Part shown: positions 24,470-28,381 of the stretch, one piece after another
Numbering within the stretch: position 1 is the stretch's first letter
Layout: each line of letters opens with the position of its first letter
Source of the DNA: Strigomonas culicis
Lineage: Eukaryota; Euglenozoa; Kinetoplastea; Trypanosomatida; Trypanosomatidae
Reading direction: 5' to 3'
NCBI GenBank assembly: GCA_000482145.1
Contig: AUXH01000207.1
Coordinates: 1-28,381, forward strand
Length of the DNA stretch: 28,381 nt
Notes under the pieces: model-generated
Database searches by the model: none
What the model saw: the letters and a program-made list of their open reading frames with translations, nothing else
Told to the model about the DNA's origin: nothing
Translations under genes and position numbers: made by a program

Positions 24470-27400
24470 TTATCGGCGTCTCTGCGCCTCTTCCCTGTGC
24501 TGCTCGGTCTGGTTCTCCATCTCCAAGAGCATCATGCATCGCTCCAGCTGCTGCGGGTCGGAGGCTGCGCGGAGCAGCACCGCCTGTGGCGCCAGCCGCA
24601 GCCAGCGCGCGAGCAGACTCCGACCGGGCTCAAGCGGCACGGGCTCCGGCGCTGCTGCGGCAGCCACGTGCGGAAAGCAACGGCAAAACGGCTCGTACAG
24701 TGAGGCGACGAAGGCAGAGGGGTCCTTGTATCCCGCTGCCTCCTCCCCTCCCTGGTGATGCGGGGTACGCGGTGTAGAGGGGGCACCGCCCGTGCCACGC
24801 GCATGGCGGTCCCCACGCGGCGGCGCTGCCACGCAGAGCGCCTCCGTGACGGTCAGGGCCAAGTCCGCGGCCGCCTCGCCGTCCACCGCCACCTCGCCCG
24901 CCACTGCACCGCCGGCTGCGCGGGTCAGGCGCCACCGGCGGTGGTAGTTGGCGCACAGCTCGTAGAAGAGGACGACCGTGGCGGTGCGCAGCGCGCGGCG
25001 CGTGCCCCACCGCAGCTGCAGCCGCAGCGCCGCCGCCGCCCCGGCCGGCAGCGCCGCCGCGCACGAGGCATGTGGCTGGCGGCCATGGTGGTGGTTCGCG
25101 ATGAAAGAGTCGAGGTGCGCGTTCTCCTGCATCCACGCGGCGTGCCACGCGCGCAGCGCCGCGGAGGATGCCGGCGCGTGGAGGGGCGACCACCGCTCGG
25201 CGAGGAGCAGTTCGTACTCGCCGATGCGGCAGCACAGTTTGAGGAGGTTATGGAGCAGCGGCGGCTCCGGCTGCTGCGCGACGACGGCGGCCGCAGCCGC
25301 GAGCCGCCGCACATTATACAGAATCGCCAGGCACACATACTTCGCGACCAGCACGCGGCAGGACAAGGCGAAGAGCGCCGAGGGCGCCGCCGCATCCTCA
25401 TGCGCGATGAGCGGCGCGCGTGCGGCGCCTTCCTGCTGGTGCCGGTGAGAGAGACGCTGTGCCAGCGGAGGCAACAGGCGGTCCAGCATATTCGGCAAGA
25501 GCATATGCGTAGGGGGCAGCAGTACGTGCACACGTGTATGATTGCCATCACCTGGGGGGTGAGCGTCCTGCGCGAAGCAGCGGAAAATGACATCGCGAAT
25601 GAGGGCAATCTGCTCCGTCGCCTTCCGTATCGTATCACTAATGATATTATGAGGGTCAGACGTCTCGCCGTTGGTGATGGCCACGATCATGCCGCTTTGC
25701 AGGGCCAACACACTCTCGAACATCATCGTGTACAGCACATCGGTCTGCACCCGCGCATGGTCACGCATCTGCTGCTCCGGCCCGGCGCCGGCCGCGAACA
25801 CCGGCCGCAGGGTCTCCTTCACGTACATCTTAGTCAGCTCATACACGACGTCTGCGTGCGGACGAGATCGCGTCACCGGCGCGGCTGCCATGTACCGCGC
25901 GAGAAGACGCAGCAGCTCACAGTGGATGGCCACCGGTACGGCGTCCAGCCAGGCGGTGGGGCCTGTGTGCGCGGCGCGGTGTGCGTGTTCACGCAAAAAC
26001 GCGTTAAACGCACTGGTATCGATCTGACGCGCCGGACTAGCACCACTACTGTTATTATGATGGACCGCTTGTTCGTTTTCAAACGCCAACAAGAACTGCC
26101 ATTGTGCATCGGACAGGATCGCGTGGTAAGGACCGTCCTTGCTGTTGGCCGCGGAACACCGAACCATCAGCAGGAATACGATAGTGAGCACGCGTCGCAC
26201 AGCTTTTTCGTTTTTGCTACAATTCTTATCATTCTCCTTCTTACCTTCTTCTGTATCGAGCTCGACTCTCAGTTTATGAATCATGTAAAAGAGGACTTTG
26301 GACTCTACCCGACTATAGTGGCCACCGGAACCTGTTGGATGCCCCTGCTTTTCATCAGAGTCAGTGAACACGATAGAGAATACCAGGCGGGGAAAAGAGC
26401 AACACAGGCAAACCTCAGCTGAGGGCGAGATCTTTACGTTATTCTGATTCTCACGCATGACAGTAGCTAAAAGATCAAAAGCAATGCGGTCCCCGGTCCG
26501 CACATCATGCCCTGCGTAGCAGATGGCCGCGAGTTGCTGCAGCGCTAGCGTGCTGGAGGAGGGCCTGTGGCCGTTGTGCTGGAGCGGATGCCGGTTATAA
26601 TGGTCTATGCTGTACTCAATGGACGGCAGCAGAGCCACCGCCTTCTGCCGCCAGATTTTCCGCTCCGTCGCATTCGCATGCGCGTCGCTACACTCCTGAT
26701 GTATAATGCTCCGGAGCAGAAAGGAAAACATGGCCGGCCGAGGCACGCGCATGGCCGTGCGGAGGTGCTGCGAGCTCGGACTGTGCTGTCCCTTTATAAA
26801 ATCGAAAAAGGATGCGTAGTTCTCCTTCAAGAGGCGTATTCCAAACTGCGAAAAAGACATGTCCTTGTAGCGAAAGCGAGGGTTGGCTTGCGCGTTGCTG
26901 CTCGTTGGCAGCAAAAGAGATTTGGAGAGGACGGTCTCCACTTCATCGTCATTCTGCAATTTCAAAAAGGACGCACTATTACTATAATTAGTATCATTAT
27001 GATGTTTAATGCGATGGAGCATCTTTAAGATGGGCACGAGGCTCTCCAACGTGGCGTTGTGCAGCATATTGCGCCGCGTTTGCCCAATCTCGCGCCGCGA
27101 GAGCAACGGCAGCCCGGCACGGGGTGGGCCGCTCGGCAGAGCCCGCGCGGCGGTGTGGCTCTCCGTGGCTGGCGCGTCCATGGCCAGCTGGAATAGAAAG
27201 AGGGCCTCTTCCCACTTTACCGTGCTCGTCGTGCCAGCATCGCCCTTGTGCTTCGACAAGAGCCCGCGCATGATCTTGAAGACATCCAAAAGCTGGTGGC
27301 GTTTGCAAAACCACAACAGTTCTCGTTGCTTTTGATGGTTTTGGTAGTGTGTGCGGTAGTACGCTGCGATGTTCTCAATGGCGGTCAGCACATGGCCGTC

Positions 27401-28381
27401 GAGTAGGACTAGCGGACGCACAGATATTTCTCTTTGTGCTTCGTTACTGTTCGTACAATGATTCGTACCCTTGTTCGCGTTGTTCTGCAAAAGCAATAGC
27501 ATTTGTTCCGCTTTTAGAGGATCCCATCGAGCCATTTCAGCAATGCTGATCGACAAGGTTGTGCCCCAGCTGCGCTGCAGCTCGTGGATAAGATGCGGCG
27601 CGCGTTCATCCTGCCTCTGCGCGGGTTGCGTGTGTGGTGGTGGTGGTGGCGCTTCTAGAAGGCGGTATTGAATCGCTAATAGTTTCACCCACATACGATA
27701 GAGTGTGTCGATAGAGTCCGCGGGGCCACTGTGTGGACTGCCATGCACGCGTTCTTCTGCCACTGTATGCGGCGAGTGACACAACGAGAGGACGCGGACT
27801 AAATGAGAGCTGACAATGTTCAGATTTCGCAGATTAATGGATTTATTCACATTATTTTCATTCTTACTGGGATTAGTTGTTTGCTGCGGACGCGGTTGTA
27901 ACTGGTGAAGCGCGTCGCCTAGGCGCGCCGCTGTTGTCGCACCCCGCTCCACTGAAAAAATGTTATGCTGCTCCTTCTGATGCGAGGCGGCGGAGGACAG
28001 GAGCAGCTGCTGGTAGACCTGCAGCGCGACCTCCCACTGGCGTGTGTACAGTAGCGTGTGCAGCAGCGTAAAGCGGGCCCGCGGGATACCAGAGCGCGCG
28101 GCGTCCTTCTGAAAGGAAGACGCGTCGTTATGCGTCGTGCTGCGCGGCACCTGCACCGCGTTCTGCACGAGCTGATGAAAGAAGCGCAGCGAGTCCTGCC
28201 AGAGCGTGGCGAGGCTGCCGCACGGAGGGGGAGAAGGAGCGCGGTGACCGTCCGCGTTGCGATGTGGTTGGCTCGGTACCGCTGCGCGCGCATACAGACT
28301 GTAGTGCATGAGCACCTGCAGCATGGCGGTGGGCGAGTGTATGTGAGGCAGCGCACTGTGCTTATTATTATCCTTATTATT
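24470..28381 (-). CDS. Very large PPR-like hypothetical protein, probably cut at its N-terminus
   Basis: The first in-window ATG is at 28324 (1284 residues), but the frame stays open for 19 more codons (Asn/Lys/His-rich) to the right edge, so the true start may lie outside. The protein is helical, without TM segments. Several helix pairs carry a Trp-x-x-Ala-Leu core typical of degenerate kinetoplastid pentatricopeptide repeats: RFTLLHTLLYTRQWEVALQV (84-103), EMARWDPLKAEQMLLLL (263-279) and VKWEEALFLFQLAM (369-382). Between them are Asn- and His-rich low-complexity inserts (about 145-165, 281-297 and 440-455). If it is a PPR protein it would act in mitochondrial RNA processing or on mitoribosomes, as is usual for the family; this is inference. 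The last third is much richer in GC, Ala and Arg. The end is a Glu/Gln/Arg helix before TAA. Confidence 0.75.
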   Translation of the reverse strand, partial: NNKDNNKHSALPHIHSPTAMLQVLMHYSLYARAAVPSQPHRNADGHRAPSPPPCGSLATLWQDSLRFFHQLVQNAVQVPRSTTHNDASSFQKDAARSGIPRARFTLLHTLLYTRQWEVALQVYQQLLLSSAASHQKEQHNIFSVERGATTAARLGDALHQLQPRPQQTTNPSKNENNVNKSINLRNLNIVSSHLVRVLSLCHSPHTVAEERVHGSPHSGPADSIDTLYRMWVKLLAIQYRLLEAPPPPPHTQPAQRQDERAPHLIHELQRSWGTTLSISIAEMARWDPLKAEQMLLLLQNNANKGTNHCTNSNEAQREISVRPLVLLDGHVLTAIENIAAYYRTHYQNHQKQRELLWFCKRHQLLDVFKIMRGLLSKHKGDAGTTSTVKWEEALFLFQLAMDAPATESHTAARALPSGPPRAGLPLLSRREIGQTRRNMLHNATLESLVPILKMLHRIKHHNDTNYSNSASFLKLQNDDEVETVLSKSLLLPTSSNAQANPRFRYKDMSFSQFGIRLLKENYASFFDFIKGQHSPSSQHLRTAMRVPRPAMFSFLLRSIIHQECSDAHANATERKIWRQKAVALLPSIEYSIDHYNRHPLQHNGHRPSSSTLALQQLAAICYAGHDVRTGDRIAFDLLATVMRENQNNVKISPSAEVCLCCSFPRLVFSIVFTDSDEKQGHPTGSGGHYSRVESKVLFYMIHKLRVELDTEEGKKENDKNCSKNEKAVRRVLTIVFLLMVRCSAANSKDGPYHAILSDAQWQFLLAFENEQAVHHNNSSGASPARQIDTSAFNAFLREHAHRAAHTGPTAWLDAVPVAIHCELLRLLARYMAAAPVTRSRPHADVVYELTKMYVKETLRPVFAAGAGPEQQMRDHARVQTDVLYTMMFESVLALQSGMIVAITNGETSDPHNIISDTIRKATEQIALIRDVIFRCFAQDAHPPGDGNHTRVHVLLPPTHMLLPNMLDRLLPPLAQRLSHRHQQEGAARAPLIAHEDAAAPSALFALSCRVLVAKYVCLAILYNVRRLAAAAAVVAQQPEPPLLHNLLKLCCRIGEYELLLAERWSPLHAPASSAALRAWHAAWMQENAHLDSFIANHHHGRQPHASCAAALPAGAAAALRLQLRWGTRRALRTATVVLFYELCANYHRRWRLTRAAGGAVAGEVAVDGEAAADLALTVTEALCVAAPPRGDRHARGTGGAPSTPRTPHHQGGEEAAGYKDPSAFVASLYEPFCRCFPHVAAAAAPEPVPLEPGRSLLARWLRLAPQAVLLRAASDPQQLERCMMLLEMENQTEQHREEAQRRR

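Noticed and set aside
24755..26422. Long plus-strand ORF (555 codons) opposite the PPR-like gene
   Set aside because: It is the GC-rich antisense shadow of the minus-strand gene, is Arg/Gly/Val-rich without domain character, and is on the wrong strand for this polycistronic unit.
1..28381. tRNA, rRNA, snoRNA clusters, CRISPR arrays, transposon ends or retroelement domains
   Set aside because: Looked for by eye in all gaps; no cloverleaf, spaced direct-repeat array, transposase or reverse-transcriptase motif was found. A covariance-model search would be needed to exclude small snoRNAs.

Overview
The window looks like a piece of a trypanosomatid (kinetoplastid protist) chromosome. Thirteen genes all lie on the minus strand. 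No introns are apparent. Coding regions are GC-rich, gaps of about 0.4-1 kb are AT-rich, and there is no promoter-like architecture between genes. Upstream of every gene whose 5' flank is visible there is a polypyrimidine tract followed by an AG, as expected for spliced-leader trans-splicing of one polycistronic transcription unit. Long ORFs read through with the standard stop codons. I cannot name the species; an insect trypanosomatid is plausible but unproven.

Layout, from high to low coordinate (direction of transcription): a very large PPR-like hypothetical protein, open to the right edge (24470-28381); a possibly N-myristoylated hypothetical protein (21861-23978); an 11-TM AAAP-type amino-acid transporter broken by a -1 frameshift (18509-20838); a type II membrane protein (15672-17936); a TLC/Lag1 ceramide synthase, also broken by a -1 frameshift (13603-15158); a 1278-residue multi-pass membrane protein (8840-12676); a two-TM protein (7716-8354); a 68-residue two-TM protein (7115-7321); two more two-TM proteins (5839-6615 and 4394-5113); a NAP-family nucleosome assembly protein with an RGG tail (2562-3818); a Gln/Met-rich small protein (1534-2136); and a type II membrane protein cut by the left edge (1-788).

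The most unusual part is 4.4-12.7 kb. Four membrane proteins there (4394-5113, 5839-6615, 7716-8354, 8840-12676) share a tail motif of the form Y-G-[RQ]-G-[FY]-(A)-Y-T. Three of them also share one architecture: a short N-terminus, two close TM segments, and an acidic or Ala-rich tail. Two contain a 238-bp block with only three mismatches, with sharp edges and diverged flanks, which points to recent gene conversion or segmental duplication. I do not recognise this family; it is the best candidate for an undescribed system.

Genes in such an array are co-transcribed but need not share a function, so neighbourhood is weak evidence here. The ceramide synthase and the transporter are the only metabolic genes recognised. 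Both are disrupted by an apparent single missing base of the same polarity, so consensus sequence errors must be excluded before they are called pseudogenes.
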